Assembly: GCF_009707865.1 (NCBI RefSeq)
Contig: NZ_WMBA01000044.1
Location: forward strand, 1-64,000
Source of the DNA: Amycolatopsis pithecellobii
GTDB taxonomy: Bacteria > Actinomycetota > Actinomycetes > Mycobacteriales > Pseudonocardiaceae
Reading direction: 5' to 3'
DNA length: 64,000 nt
A program made the translations under genes and the position numbers. Below the pieces are notes generated by a model. The model did not search any database and was not told the DNA's origin. It saw only the letters and a list, made by a program, of their open reading frames with translations. This document shows, in pieces, positions 33,304 to 41,827 of the stretch (position 1 is its first letter; each line of letters opens with the position of its first letter).

Positions 33304-33315
33304 GTAACGCGTGAC
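33304..33315. promoter_or_regulatory. Near-palindrome GTAACGCGTGAC
   Basis: One base different from the 33209 site and 95 bases from it, possibly a second binding site in the same control region. Confidence 0.45.
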
Positions 33316-33320
33316 GATCC

Positions 33321-33939
33321 GAACATCAGTGAAGCCTGGAACGGCTCGACCACAGTCACGGGTGCGCTGCACCTACGTCGGGCAAACGGTGATCAGAAGT
33401 ACTCGTAATTCTTGGGGTGTCGGGAGTGATGCCGAGTGCGGTGTCGATGTCCTCGTCGGTCACCTTCGGGAGGCCGAGGTGGCGTTGAAGGAGTACGGGG
33501 CGATGCGCCGGACCGTCTATGCCGCTCGGGTGCCTGTCGGACCCGGTCTACCGGCTGGCTACTCGGCCTTCACTCACAAGAGCGCCGCCAGTGGGTCCTG
33601 CACGCCAGCTGAGCGAACAGGTAGTCCTTTCGAGCGTGGCATCTGTTGTTGAGAGCCCAGTCACGCGATCTGCGTCACATAAATGTTGGGCAGCGGGTGG
33701 CCTGAGCTGGGCATTTTCATCACGTTGTTGACGAGGAAAGTGACTCCTGCCACATACGATGGGGGAGCCTTATCCGGTGTCCCCTTTTCAGGGGGTCAAC
33801 GCAAGGCTTACAGTGACGCGGCTTCCGGATACGGATACATATTGCGGGAGCAGTAACGCTGCTGGTAGATCACGTGACGTTGCGAACGAGTACAGGAGGG
33901 CCGACCCGCTGGCTGCGGGCCGACCCGATGCACATCAGA
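33321..33939. other. Region without a convincing gene
   Basis: Short frames only. On the minus strand, between about 33370 and 33560, a frame without a start reads 'LLQRHLGLPKVTDEDIDTAL' and 'GITPDTPRITST', which looks like the C-terminal piece of a former gene; I cannot name it. The rest shows no feature I can support. Confidence 0.35.
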
Positions 33940-34134
33940 TCAAAAGTGGTGCACTTCGTTCGCCACTTGCAGAACCACCAACGTGATTCTCGCGAGGAGC
34001 AGAACTACCTGCAGTGCCGCGAGGGAGCGCTGGGCCGGATGGTTGCCTGCCAAGGCCCGGCGTTCCTCAACTCGGTTCTGATACCACTGCGTCAGGCGGG
34101 CGATTACTCGCGCCGCCCGGCTCCGCCCCTTCAT
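33940..34134 (-). CDS. Possible small membrane protein
   Basis: A 64-residue frame from ATG 34134 (GAGAGGGG about nine bases upstream): a basic N-terminal half ('SRAARVIARLTQWYQNRVEE') and one hydrophobic helix ('LAALQVVLLLARITLVVLQV'). The basic-then-hydrophobic layout is protein-like, but no family is recognised and a non-coding origin is possible. Confidence 0.35.
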   Translation of the reverse strand: MKGRSRAARVIARLTQWYQNRVEERRALAGNHPAQRSLAALQVVLLLARITLVVLQVANEVHHF

Positions 34135-34577
34135 AGGGCACAACCCCTCTCTCTTTGGTTATCCACTCCCCCCGCGGGTAGGACGGATATCGAGAGAGGT
34201 CACTGGTGGGACCGTCATCGAGCAGTAGAACCCGCACAGGCTCTACCTGAGGGCGAACCTTACGAAACCCGGGCGAGGGAAGCGAAAAATTGGCCCCGTG
34301 ACCTACGTCACGATAAAGGCTCGATACGACCTGATATGAACTATTTCCCCAGGTCCGAATGGGTCGACCGCACCCATTTGGGTATTGAAAAATTCACTGA
34401 TCGTGAGGTGTGTGTCACGTCGCAGTGGCGCAATTAAGGCGTGCCCCCGACCCCGAGCGTTTCCGCTCGCCCGACCAGCGAGCAAGTCGTACGACCCGGC
34501 CTCGGCCGCTTCCACCTCGCCGTGGCCTGCTGGCCGGCCTCCCGCAGAGACCATGAGCTTGAACAGAACGTGGGCGG
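34135..34577. other. Non-coding region with an everted GTGAC repeat
   Basis: No credible gene is seen. It contains the inverted repeat CGTGAC-CTAC-GTCACG at 34297-34312, the outward-facing counterpart of the GTCAC..GTGAC sites, in an AT-richer segment that may be a promoter. The part from 34441 to 34577 should contain the end of the leftward MFS transcript. Confidence 0.4.
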
Positions 34578-36023
34578 TCACACGGCGTCAGTCTTGCGGG
34601 TGTTGGCGGTGAGCAGCCCGAGCCCCGCCGCGCCGAGGATGGCGATGCAGCTGACCAGCAAGGCGAGACGGAATCCGGCGGTCAACGCGTCGAGGGGCGG
34701 CTCACCGGCGGCGAGCAGGTCGGTTGTGCGCGACGTCGCGACGGTGGTCAGTACCGCGATACCGATCGCTCCGCCGATCTGTGTGGAGGTTTGCACCAGC
34801 CCTGACGCGAGCCCTGAGTGATCGGGCCCTACTCCTGCTGTGGCTGCGTTCAGAACTGCCACAAAAACGAGACCGAGCCCCACCGAAAACCCGATCAATC
34901 CGGGCAGGAGATCTGCCACGTAGTCGCCGTGCACCGGCAGGAGAGACAGCCACCCGACGCCGGCGGCCGCGAGCACCAATCCACCCACGATCACTGGCCG
35001 AGTCCCTATCCGCGGAATCAAGAACGTGGTCGCGACACCGATGCCGAGGACGACACCCACCGTGGCGGGCAGGTAGGCGAGACCGGTCTGGAGTGCGGAG
35101 TATCCCAGCACGGACTGCATGTAGAGGGTGACGCAGAAGAACATCGAGAAGAGGCCGGCGATCGCGACCGCCTGGGTCGCATTGGCGGCCACGAGTCCGC
35201 GGACCCGGACGATGGACAACGGGACCAACGGTTTCCCGCCGCGGCGTTCGCAGCGGCGTTCATTCATGGCAAAGCCACACAGGAAGGCCGCCGCGCCCGC
35301 CAGGCGGGCGATCGTGATCGAAGCCCCCCAGCCAGCCTGGGGCGCTTCGACCACGGCCCATATCAGCAGCCCCAGTCCACCGGTGCTGAGCAGGGCACCG
35401 TAGATGTCGAAGGTCCGCCACGGCGCGCTTCGTCGATCGTCGGGCAGCAACCGAAAGATCCCGGTGAGGATTACCACACAGATGGCCGGGTTGATCAACA
35501 ACACCGACCGCCACCCGGCCGTCTGCGTGAGCCCACCACCAAGCAGGACTCCGGCCGTCGTGGACACTGCGAGGATGCTGCCCCAGGCGATGATCGCTCG
35601 AGGCCGATCGGAGCCGAAACTGGTCAACACCAGGGAAAACGCCGCTGGCGCCATCGCCGCGGCGCCCGCGCCCTGGAGAACGCGGGCACCGACGAGCACC
35701 CCCGCGGTGGGGGCGAGCCCACCGATCAGGGATGCGATCGCAAACACAGCCACGCCGACGGCCAAAACCCGTCGTCGCCCTAACAGGTCCGCCGCGCGGG
35801 CGCCCAGCAGCAAGCCACCGCCGTAGGCCAACAGATAGCCGGACACCACCCACTGCAAACTCTGCTGAGAAAGGCCGAACCGGGCCTGAATCGCAGGCAT
35901 CGCCACATTGACGATCACCGCATCAATCTGATCCGCGAAGCCCGCCGCACACAGCAGCACCAGGGCCAATCTGCCGGGCCAGGTCGAGAGAACAGATGCA
36001 GGTGGATTTTCCACGCGAGTCAT
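34578..36023 (-). CDS. MFS multidrug exporter, DHA2 family
   Basis: I use the ATG at 36023 (481 residues). The product is a multi-helix membrane protein with about 14 helices. Family motifs: 'FADQIDAVIVNVAMPAIQAR' in the first helix-loop region, 'GARAADLLGRRRVLAVGVAV' (MFS motif A, G-x-x-x-D-x-x-G-R-R/K), and 'VLQGAGAAAMAPAAFSLVLT' (motif C-like). DHA2 members export drugs or secondary metabolites with protons. It lies near no biosynthetic gene except the distant lanthipeptide locus, so its substrate is unknown. Confidence 0.85.
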   Translation of the reverse strand: MTRVENPPASVLSTWPGRLALVLLCAAGFADQIDAVIVNVAMPAIQARFGLSQQSLQWVVSGYLLAYGGGLLLGARAADLLGRRRVLAVGVAVFAIASLIGGLAPTAGVLVGARVLQGAGAAAMAPAAFSLVLTSFGSDRPRAIIAWGSILAVSTTAGVLLGGGLTQTAGWRSVLLINPAICVVILTGIFRLLPDDRRSAPWRTFDIYGALLSTGGLGLLIWAVVEAPQAGWGASITIARLAGAAAFLCGFAMNERRCERRGGKPLVPLSIVRVRGLVAANATQAVAIAGLFSMFFCVTLYMQSVLGYSALQTGLAYLPATVGVVLGIGVATTFLIPRIGTRPVIVGGLVLAAAGVGWLSLLPVHGDYVADLLPGLIGFSVGLGLVFVAVLNAATAGVGPDHSGLASGLVQTSTQIGGAIGIAVLTTVATSRTTDLLAAGEPPLDALTAGFRLALLVSCIAILGAAGLGLLTANTRKTDAV

Positions 36024-36156
36024 CACAAAGGTGCTCTTTCTCAAGTACTTCGACTTGATCTGTCCCCAGTAGCGATTCCAACTAGCAGGCCTGCCCGAAG
36101 GTGAACCCCGAACGAGGTTCCGCGCGCCCGATGGCGCATGCAGGTGGGCCGCGCGC

Positions 36157-36879
36157 TCAACCCGAATACCAACGGGCCTTTGACACCGAGTCGTGGTGGG
36201 TCACCATGCGGCCCGCCCGCCGGGTGGTCAGCCGTTCAAGCAGCCAGCTGAGCACGATTTCGGTGTTGAGGGCGCGGTAGGCGGGATCGGTCAGGCTGGC
36301 CAGGTGGTAGCCGCGGTATTCGCCGAACCCGGCATTTTCCAGCATGTCGGCCTCGACGGTCGCGAGGCGTTCGCGGTCGCTGGGGTCGGGGAACCGGCGT
36401 CTGCGTACGTCGGTGTGCGGGTCGGTGTTGACCAGCGCGACCCGGGCAAACGATGTGCATGCATCGAGCGCGGCCGACAACAGCGGCGCGTACAGGTCGT
36501 CCTCGCGCCAGGCAAACTCGAGCTTGATCTCGCGCACCACGACCGCGGCGGCCGGTCCAGGAGACAGCGCTGATTCCAGTTCGTCGATCAGCCGGCCGGT
36601 CGTCGGGTCCGCCGCGATCTCGGCCAGGAAGTCCAGCGTGGCCCCTAATTCGGGCAGGGCGAGCTCGGCGGAGTCCGGCCAGTCGCGGCGGAGGTCGACC
36701 TGCAGCAGCGACACGTGCCCTACCTCGCGCTGCACGATGTCCAGGTTCCGCGCCAGGGACCGGTCAACGTAGGCGGTGATTCGCCATGGTGTCAGCGCGG
36801 GGTACGGGTCGGTGACCGGCAGAAGCCACCGGTCGTGCTCCACCCGTGACGCGATCGCCAGTGGGTCAACCCCGTCCAT
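36157..36879 (-). CDS. GNAT-fold-like protein with degraded acetyl-CoA loop
   Basis: I choose the ATG at 36879 (240 residues); the longer frame upstream is Pro/Arg-rich and probably not translated. It resembles the 26968 GNAT protein: 'AAVVVREIKLEFAWREDDLY' aligns with that protein's 'VVLRRIEVEPAWRGHGLGVG', but the R-G-H-G-L-G loop is replaced by R-E-D-D-L-Y. The upstream helical part ('VDRSLARNLDIVQREVGHVS') is conserved in layout. It has probably lost acetyl-CoA binding and may act as a partner or regulator. Confidence 0.6.
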   Translation of the reverse strand: MDGVDPLAIASRVEHDRWLLPVTDPYPALTPWRITAYVDRSLARNLDIVQREVGHVSLLQVDLRRDWPDSAELALPELGATLDFLAEIAADPTTGRLIDELESALSPGPAAAVVVREIKLEFAWREDDLYAPLLSAALDACTSFARVALVNTDPHTDVRRRRFPDPSDRERLATVEADMLENAGFGEYRGYHLASLTDPAYRALNTEIVLSWLLERLTTRRAGRMVTHHDSVSKARWYSG

Positions 36880-37135
36880 GGCGGCCTCTGTCGGTGTCGT
36901 GCTGGAGTGGCTCGGTGATGCCGGCCGCGGCGGGTCCGCGGTGGTCGAGGTGGCCGGGCGTGGTGCCGGCGAGGTGGGGGACGGTGGCCCCGGTCCGCTG
37001 AGTGGGGGAGGGCGCAGCGGACGGGCGTTGTGGGGCCACCGTCTTCGCTGCCCACCGCGGCGCACCGGGGGGTACGACACGCCGATCGGGGGAGCGAGTT
37101 TCGTGAGTCATTGTCGACACCAAATCTATGTCATT

Positions 37136-37438
37136 TTATAGGTCAGTAGCTATGTGTGGGCTGGGCAAGATGACGATCTGTTCGATGTCTTTCCTGGTCG
37201 GGCACGGGTCAGGTCGTCGGCACGAGGGGCACATGCCGGAGCTGTCCGGGGCGTGTCGGCGGTAGGTCAGGGCGACTGTCTCGCTGAGAGTTCGCAGCAT
37301 TCCGGGCGTGTGGGTGAGGAAATAGCGCAATGCCGCATCCTCCGTTTCGGCAGGATCAGCGCTGGTTATCAGGTTCGCCGTCGTGGTCACGGCCCGCAGA
37401 TACGACCAGATGTCACGCTCGTCGCCCAACTGGGACAC
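37136..37438 (-). CDS. Hypothetical protein with a C-terminal Cys cluster
   Basis: A 100-residue protein starting at GTG 37438: 'DERDIWSYLRAVTTTANLIT', 'DAALRYFLTHTPGMLRTLSE', ending in 'MCPSCRRPDPCPTRKDIEQI'. CPSC plus a further Cys three residues on suggest a metal site. It reads the same way as the GNAT-like gene, about 250 bases upstream of it. No family is recognised. Confidence 0.6.
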   Translation of the reverse strand: MSQLGDERDIWSYLRAVTTTANLITSADPAETEDAALRYFLTHTPGMLRTLSETVALTYRRHAPDSSGMCPSCRRPDPCPTRKDIEQIVILPSPHIATDL

Positions 37439-37574
37439 GGGCCGTGAGTGTAGTGTTCACAGGTCTCCATGAGCAAAATATGGGTCACATACGGCGTGTT
37501 TCCGGCCCAGATCGCGTTCCTTGCGTGATCCATGAATAGGCCACGCGATCTGCGGGCCAGTACGCTCCTACGCC

Positions 37575-37874
37575 GTGGCGGGCAGCAACGACCAAGATCA
37601 ACTGAATGACTTACGGAGGCGCTCGGTCGGCGCCCGCGTCAAGATGCTGCGGGTGTCGCAGAACCTGACGCAGCAGCAGCTCGCCGATCTCGCCGGGCTG
37701 CCCCGAAGTGCGATTTCGTCGCTGGAAGCCACCGGCCGCAACATCACGCTCGACACCCTCTACGGCATCGCCGATGGACTCGGGGTGCACGCGGCCAGCC
37801 TGCTCGACGATCGCCTGTTCCGCCTGCCTCGCCACCCTGACCCGGATGCTGAGCGCAGTACCGTGCGGCGCTGA
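37575..37874 (+). CDS. XRE-family transcriptional regulator, small
   Basis: A 99-residue protein starting at GTG: 'VGARVKMLRVSQNLTQQQLA', 'DLAGLPRSAISSLEATGRNI', 'TLDTLYGIADGLGVHAASLL'. Very similar in layout to the XRE protein at 24696-24980. It is convergent with the zinc-binding gene at 37976 and divergent from 37136. Confidence 0.82.
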   Translation: MAGSNDQDQLNDLRRRSVGARVKMLRVSQNLTQQQLADLAGLPRSAISSLEATGRNITLDTLYGIADGLGVHAASLLDDRLFRLPRHPDPDAERSTVRR

Positions 37875-37975
37875 GGGCGCGAGCCCGCCGGCCACGCCGC
37901 TGCGTTCGCGTGGCGCGCGTGAGGACAGACCGGTCGTCCCGTTCCCGGTTCCGCCCGCCGGACCTGGTTCCCCGC

Positions 37976-38344
37976 TCAGTCGGCCGATGCCAGGGTGCGG
38001 GCGGCGTCGAGACATCCAGGTTTGCACCCCACCAGGATCTCCACGCAGTCCTGGCAGATCGGCTCGCCTGTCGAGTCGAACACCCACACGGCCTCCTGTT
38101 CCTCTTCACTCTGAGACCACGCTCCGCATTCGACGCAAAACACGTCAATGCCGGCGGACACGAGGCGCAGGCCGCCAGGACTGAGCTTGGTGACCAAATT
38201 GCAGGTCGCCAGTTTTCCCCCACCTGCTCGGTACTCGACAGGGGCGCAGGAGCATTGTTCCGGGCTGCCCACGACGGATTGTCGTTCTGAGAATGGGCAT
38301 CCATGGCGCACCTCCTTGTGCTCCGCAGACTTCTGCACCGTCAC
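37976..38344 (-). CDS. Zinc-ribbon-like hypothetical protein
   Basis: A 122-residue protein with two Cys groups: 'DVFCVECGAWSQSEEEQEAV' and 'TGEPICQDCVEILVGCKPGC'. Together they make a CxxC...CxxC zinc ribbon plus extra Cys. The N-terminal half ('CSCAPVEYRAGGGKLATCNL') is also Cys-rich. A shorter start inside the frame is possible. It resembles the zinc-ribbon protein at 25333. It probably binds zinc; the function is unknown. Confidence 0.6.
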   Translation of the reverse strand: MTVQKSAEHKEVRHGCPFSERQSVVGSPEQCSCAPVEYRAGGGKLATCNLVTKLSPGGLRLVSAGIDVFCVECGAWSQSEEEQEAVWVFDSTGEPICQDCVEILVGCKPGCLDAARTLASAD

Positions 38345-38522
38345 ACAAGGAACCCCCGGGTCACAATATGACCTTTATATAGTTCACTCAAATTGCCGAG
38401 TCCAGCGTTCCGCCAGATGAAATCGACACGTGCGCAGGGTGCCCAACGCTCCTCACGGTGTCGCAGAACGGCTCCCGATTGCGACAAACGAGTGACGACG
38501 CGCCAGAACCGCGCAGCTCAAG

Positions 38523-38807
38523 TCAGGAGGTGGTCGTAGTTATGTTGCGCGTCGATCGCCGCCTCGAGAGATCGGCGATCGCGATGTCCACCTCGGGGCC
38601 CCAGCCGCTGTCCGCGGTGGCCAGTCCGGTCAGTCCATCGATGTTGTCGAGCGCGTTGAGCGCGTCGGCCTCCTGATGCGCGTCCTGTTGGCGTTCTTCG
38701 CGGGAGATCGCCCGTCGGCCGGTTCGATCGAGGCCACGGTCGACGATCAGGTAACTGCCGTCCGTCCCGGGCTCTACCACGTACCGAACTTCGTTCGTGG
38801 AGGTCAT
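38523..38807 (-). CDS. Hypothetical acidic protein
   Basis: I choose ATG 38807 with GGGGAG upstream (94 residues): 'NEVRYVVEPGTDGSYLIVDR', 'AISREERQQDAHQEADALNA', 'GWGPEVDIAIADLSRR'. A beta hairpin followed by an acidic helix is likely. No family is recognised. Confidence 0.55.
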   Translation of the reverse strand: MTSTNEVRYVVEPGTDGSYLIVDRGLDRTGRRAISREERQQDAHQEADALNALDNIDGLTGLATADSGWGPEVDIAIADLSRRRSTRNITTTTS

Positions 38808-39375
38808 CGTGTCGCCAGCTCCCCTGTGATTTGAGGTTCTGGTTTGCCTCGGACACTTGCTGGTGGGTGCCGCGATGACGTTACGTCGTCGCGACACGAC
38901 GAACGGTCGGCGGCGCTTCGGCCGAGCCGATCAATCATCACTCGTTCGCACTAATTTCGTGCTGATGACACCCGCGTACGCCCGTCGGACATGACGGTGA
39001 CCGACCGTCACCAGGCGTTCGAATCCGATTAATCGAGAACGCTCTGAGCTGGGTCAGGGTATGCGGTAATCGCGGGTATGGCGTGGATCTTGATTAGTTG
39101 ATCATGGTGGAGGTGACGTGCGGAAAGGCGTTGCGTCCTACCGCGGCCCAGATCAAGTTTTGCCGCTACCTGGGCTGGTCACGCGGCAGCCGTTGGCCGC
39201 GTCGTATGACCGTTCAACGTCATATCTGGGAATAACCGCTGAGTAGCCGAGAGGATGGCGGCGTACCTCTGCCGGGCGAACGGCGGCGGTACACGTAGGT
39301 GCGCGGGTCTCACTGGGCGAACAGGAGACCCGCGCGAATGTCCTGCCCGCCCTGACGAAGACGGAGATCAGAACG
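38808..39375. other. Non-coding stretch with a hairpin
   Basis: No gene is supported. It contains the hairpin at 39301-39335 (listed separately) just upstream of the 39376 ORF. The left part should hold the promoter of the leftward 38523 gene. Confidence 0.4.
39301..39335. terminator. Hairpin upstream of 39376, attenuator-like
   Basis: An 11-bp perfect stem (GCGCGGGTCTC pairing with GAGACCCGCGC) with a 13-base loop, 41 bases before the start of the next ORF. Its place between promoter and gene suggests an attenuator or leader structure. Confidence 0.45.
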
Positions 39376-39738
39376 GTGATGACACTACCGACGCGCGCCC
39401 TCAACACAACGCGCTCGAGCAGCCGGGTCCGTGAGCGGTTGCCTGAGTCGATGACTGTGGCCGAGGTGCTCGCCCGAGCCGGTCACCCGCAGGTGCCCGT
39501 CCCGGGTGGGCGGCACCGGCGCGACGCTGTACCGGAGGGCGATCTCGGACCGCTGGCAGTGATCGTCCTGCACGGCTGGCCGGCCACGCTGCGGCTGATG
39601 ACCGTGCTGGCCGGTTCGGTCACGGCTCTGGCTGCCGTTGTCCCCGCCAGCGGCGCGGGCGCCGTTCCCCTGATGGCGGCGCTGTTGTGGTCCCTGAGGT
39701 CCCGTCCCGCGCGGGCATTGCCACGGCGTGGCGCGTAA
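39376..39738 (+). CDS. Hypothetical protein with a hydrophobic segment
   Basis: It starts at GTG 39376 or ATG 39379 (119-120 residues). The basic N-terminus 'LNTTRSSSRVRERLPESMTV' and 'EVLARAGHPQVPVPGGRHRR' precede a hydrophobic region 'LAGSVTALAAVVPASGAGAV' and 'PLMAALLWSLRSRP'. It may be a membrane protein with two short helices. No family is recognised. Confidence 0.5.
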   Translation: MMTLPTRALNTTRSSSRVRERLPESMTVAEVLARAGHPQVPVPGGRHRRDAVPEGDLGPLAVIVLHGWPATLRLMTVLAGSVTALAAVVPASGAGAVPLMAALLWSLRSRPARALPRRGA

Positions 39739-39858
39739 CCCGGAACCGGAAGACAGGGGGTCCCCGGGTGAGTTCGTGTGCAAGTCGCGCTGGAACTGCC
39801 CGACCGGAAGCGCCGCCGATTTTCCCATGATCCGCGTAGCCGGACGAAGCTCCCGGCT

Positions 39859-39890
39859 CCCTGTCGTCAAAGGACCATTTGACGACAGGG
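39859..39890. terminator. Perfect hairpin between convergent genes
   Basis: A 13-bp perfect stem (CCCTGTCGTCAAA with TTTGACGACAGGG) and a six-base loop GGACCA, lying between genes ending at 39738 (+) and 40001 (-). Likely a bidirectional terminator, though an operator is also possible. Confidence 0.6.
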
Positions 39891-40000
39891 CAACCGGACC
39901 GCTATGAGTCGTGCCGAATCTCGTGGGGTTGCTCGGCGTAGGGGTAGAGCGGTTCGATCTGCTCGGGTGGCGTGGTGATGCCGTAGGCGCGCAGTCTGTC

Positions 40001-40201
40001 CTAGCGCACGATCGACGCGTCGGTGAAATCGTCGTGGGCATGGCCGACGTGGTAGTCGTAGGAGCCGGGCCCGTAGCAGTACCGGTTGATCACCCGCGCC
40101 GCGCACGCGTGCTTGATCAGCCACGCCACCGCGGCCGCGCGGGTGGGTTCCTTCCGCAGAACCCCGTCGTCCATGTCGCACACGTACCAGGGCCGGGTCA
40201 C
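40001..40201 (-). CDS. Small hypothetical protein
   Basis: It starts at GTG 40201 overlapping the preceding stop (GTGA), 66 residues: 'RPWYVCDMDDGVLRKEPTRA', 'AAVAWLIKHACAARVINRYC', 'YGPGSYDYHVGHAHDDFTDA'. It has an amphipathic helix and an Asp/His/Tyr-rich tail. It is probably encoded with the Cys-rich partner upstream and typical of accessory elements. Function is unknown. Confidence 0.55.
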   Translation of the reverse strand: MTRPWYVCDMDDGVLRKEPTRAAAVAWLIKHACAARVINRYCYGPGSYDYHVGHAHDDFTDASIVR

Positions 40202-40374
40202 TGGCTCGGTCCCTCGGCCACGCACGTCGCGCAGGGGCCGCCGCAGCGGGTGATCTCCCGCGCCCCGACCCATGCGGCGCAGTCGGCGCACACGCACTCC
40301 TCGCAGTCCTCGGGCTGGGTGCCGGTCTCGTAATGGCCGCGGCTGGGCTCGGGCGGGCTGTCGTTGGTGCTCAT
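40198..40374 (-). CDS. Small Cys-rich zinc-binding-type protein
   Basis: A 58-residue ORF starting at ATG 40374. It has six Cys in 'QPEDCEECVCADCAAWVGAR' and 'TRCGGPCATCVAEG', a pattern that suggests one or two zinc sites. It is coupled to the next gene by GTGA. It is too short and too common a type to assign a function. Confidence 0.55.
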   Translation of the reverse strand: MSTNDSPPEPSRGHYETGTQPEDCEECVCADCAAWVGAREITRCGGPCATCVAEGPSQ

Positions 40375-40439
40375 GCTCCACCGTTCCTTTCACTCAGCTG
40401 CCGGGCTGCCGCCGGGCGATCCGGCGGCAGCCCGGCAGG

Positions 40440-41240
40440 TCAGACCAGCGCGCGGATGCGGGCGTCCGCCATGGCCTCGGCGCGGGTGGGGATGTCGTAG
40501 TGGCCGGTGCTGAGCAGCCACGTGTCGCGCTCGTCCTGGTAGATCAGGGTGTGGGTGCTGAAGACACGGTTGGTGCGGGTGAGCGCGGCGGCGAGGGCGT
40601 AGGTGCCGCGGTCGAAGCTGCCGCCGTCGAATCGGGTGAGCTGCACGATCTCGATGCCGTCGAGCCGTTGAGGTGCCTTGGTCCGGAACTCGGCCTCGGT
40701 GATCCTGGTGTCGGTGGCGGCGTGGGTGACGCGGTAGCCGGTGCCGGTCGGCTCATTGCGCACGCGGTAGTCGTGGTCGAAGAGCTGGATGTGGATGGCG
40801 CCGACCCGGTCGAGCAGGCGCATGAGGCTGCGGCCGGTCGGGTTGGAGTGCATGGCCGCGGCGTGGACGGCGTCGCGCAGTTCGTCGCGCTTCAAGTACA
40901 GGCCGGACTGTGCGGCCGTGGCCAGTGCTTCCTTGCCCCAGGCGACGTACTCGGCTTCGGCTTCGGCGTGCACCTCGGTCATCACCGCCGCCGGGACGCG
41001 GTGGTCGTCGTAGGCGCACGGGCAGTCGACCCGGTGTCCGCGGCTGACCCCATCGGTGGCGCAGCCAGGGCAGTGCTCGCCCGCGGGGCAGCCGGCGTCG
41101 TGCTGGGTGATCGTCGCCTGTACCGGGACCTCGCCGCGGCAGCCAGGGCAGAAGCCGTGCTCGCCGGTCGGACACGGCGAGCCGTCGCGACCGCACGTCG
41201 CGCGGTGCATCGAGCCGCGGAACGTCGTGTAGACGCTCAT
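40440..41240 (-). CDS. Cys-rich hypothetical protein with helical domain
   Basis: I use ATG 41240 (266 residues). The N-terminal third has many Cys in CPTG/CPGC/CPAG motifs ('EHGFCPGCRGEVPVQAT', 'GCPAGEHCPGCATDGVSRGH') likely to bind several zinc ions. The rest is helical with a beta-like end ('GTYALAAALTRTNRVFSTHT', 'TWLLSTGHYDIPTRAEAMAD'). It is divergent from the ribbon-helix-helix gene across a paired palindrome. Probably an accessory-element protein; no family is recognised. Confidence 0.58.
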   Translation of the reverse strand: MSVYTTFRGSMHRATCGRDGSPCPTGEHGFCPGCRGEVPVQATITQHDAGCPAGEHCPGCATDGVSRGHRVDCPCAYDDHRVPAAVMTEVHAEAEAEYVAWGKEALATAAQSGLYLKRDELRDAVHAAAMHSNPTGRSLMRLLDRVGAIHIQLFDHDYRVRNEPTGTGYRVTHAATDTRITEAEFRTKAPQRLDGIEIVQLTRFDGGSFDRGTYALAAALTRTNRVFSTHTLIYQDERDTWLLSTGHYDIPTRAEAMADARIRALV

Positions 41241-41262
41241 TTCATACCTTCTTTCTGCTAGA

Positions 41263-41314
41263 AAGTGGCTTGCCACTTAATTTAGCAGGGATGATTTTAA
41301 GTGGCAAGCCACTT
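41263..41314. promoter_or_regulatory. Paired 16-bp palindromes in a divergent promoter
   Basis: AAGTGGCTTGCCACTT (41263-41278) and AAGTGGCAAGCCACTT (41299-41314) are reverse complements of each other, and each is nearly self-palindromic. They flank the divergent start region of the 40440 and 41331 genes. The pattern suits a dimeric ribbon-helix-helix regulator such as the 41331 product. That link is inferred. Confidence 0.7.
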
Positions 41315-41330
41315 GTGAAAGGATCTGTGC

Positions 41331-41585
41331 ATGGGAAGCCAACACGCGGATCCGGCCCTGACCGTGCGCCCGCCTGCCGAGGTGAAGGACCGGGCCGACG
41401 CGGTCCTGAAGGAGCGCGGCCTGCCGATGCGCGGGTTTGTGGTGGCGTGTCTGGCGGCGCTCGCCGACGACCCCGATGCTTTCCTGGCCCACCTGGCGAA
41501 GCACTGGCCGGCCGAGAAACCGCGGGGCCGGCCACGAGCCACTGACCGAGCTGCAGATCGCCCGGCGGCTGCTGGCGCCGGATGA
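41331..41585 (+). CDS. Ribbon-helix-helix-like DNA-binding protein
   Basis: An 84-residue protein starting after GAAAGGATC: 'ALTVRPPAEVKDRADAVLKE' and 'RGLPMRGFVVACLAALADDP' resemble the RHH (Arc/MetJ) fold with its N-terminal strand ('LTVRPP') and two helices. The C-terminal tail is basic and Ala-rich. It is a likely autoregulator that binds the paired palindromes just upstream. Confidence 0.65.
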   Translation: MGSQHADPALTVRPPAEVKDRADAVLKERGLPMRGFVVACLAALADDPDAFLAHLAKHWPAEKPRGRPRATDRAADRPAAAGAG

Positions 41586-41645
41586 CCTACCGCACCGGTT
41601 GGGGACGGGAGGTGTCGATCAGCGCGGGCGGTGTCGCACTCACCG

Positions 41646-41760
41646 CTACAAGGTCTTCACCCAGCTGGCGGCGACGTCTTCGGGCGGGTTGGTGTAGATC
41701 CGTAGGTAGCGGTCGTTGGCGTGGCCGAGGCGGCGTGCGAGTTCGGCGCGGTCGTGCCTA
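41646..41760 (-). pseudogene. C-terminal remnant of a tyrosine integrase
   Basis: The minus strand reads 'AELARRLGHANDRYLRIYTN' followed by 'PPEDVAASWVKTL' and a stop at 41646-41648. 'LGHANDRYLRIYTNPP' is the end of site-specific recombinases of integrating elements. Upstream of this the frame loses resemblance, so only about 35 residues survive. The active-site Tyr (in 'IYTN') is present, but all other catalytic residues are gone. Confidence 0.7.
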
Positions 41761-41827
41761 GATTCGGCCGACAGCCGGTAGCCGTACGGGCGACGCCAGC
41801 AAGCAGGGCGGCGGGAAGGGCGAAGCA

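Noticed and set aside
33370-33560. Minus-strand piece 'LLQRHLGLPKVTDEDIDTAL' without a start
   Set aside because: It looks like the tail of a former gene but is too short, without a start and not assignable, so it is noted only in the gap description.
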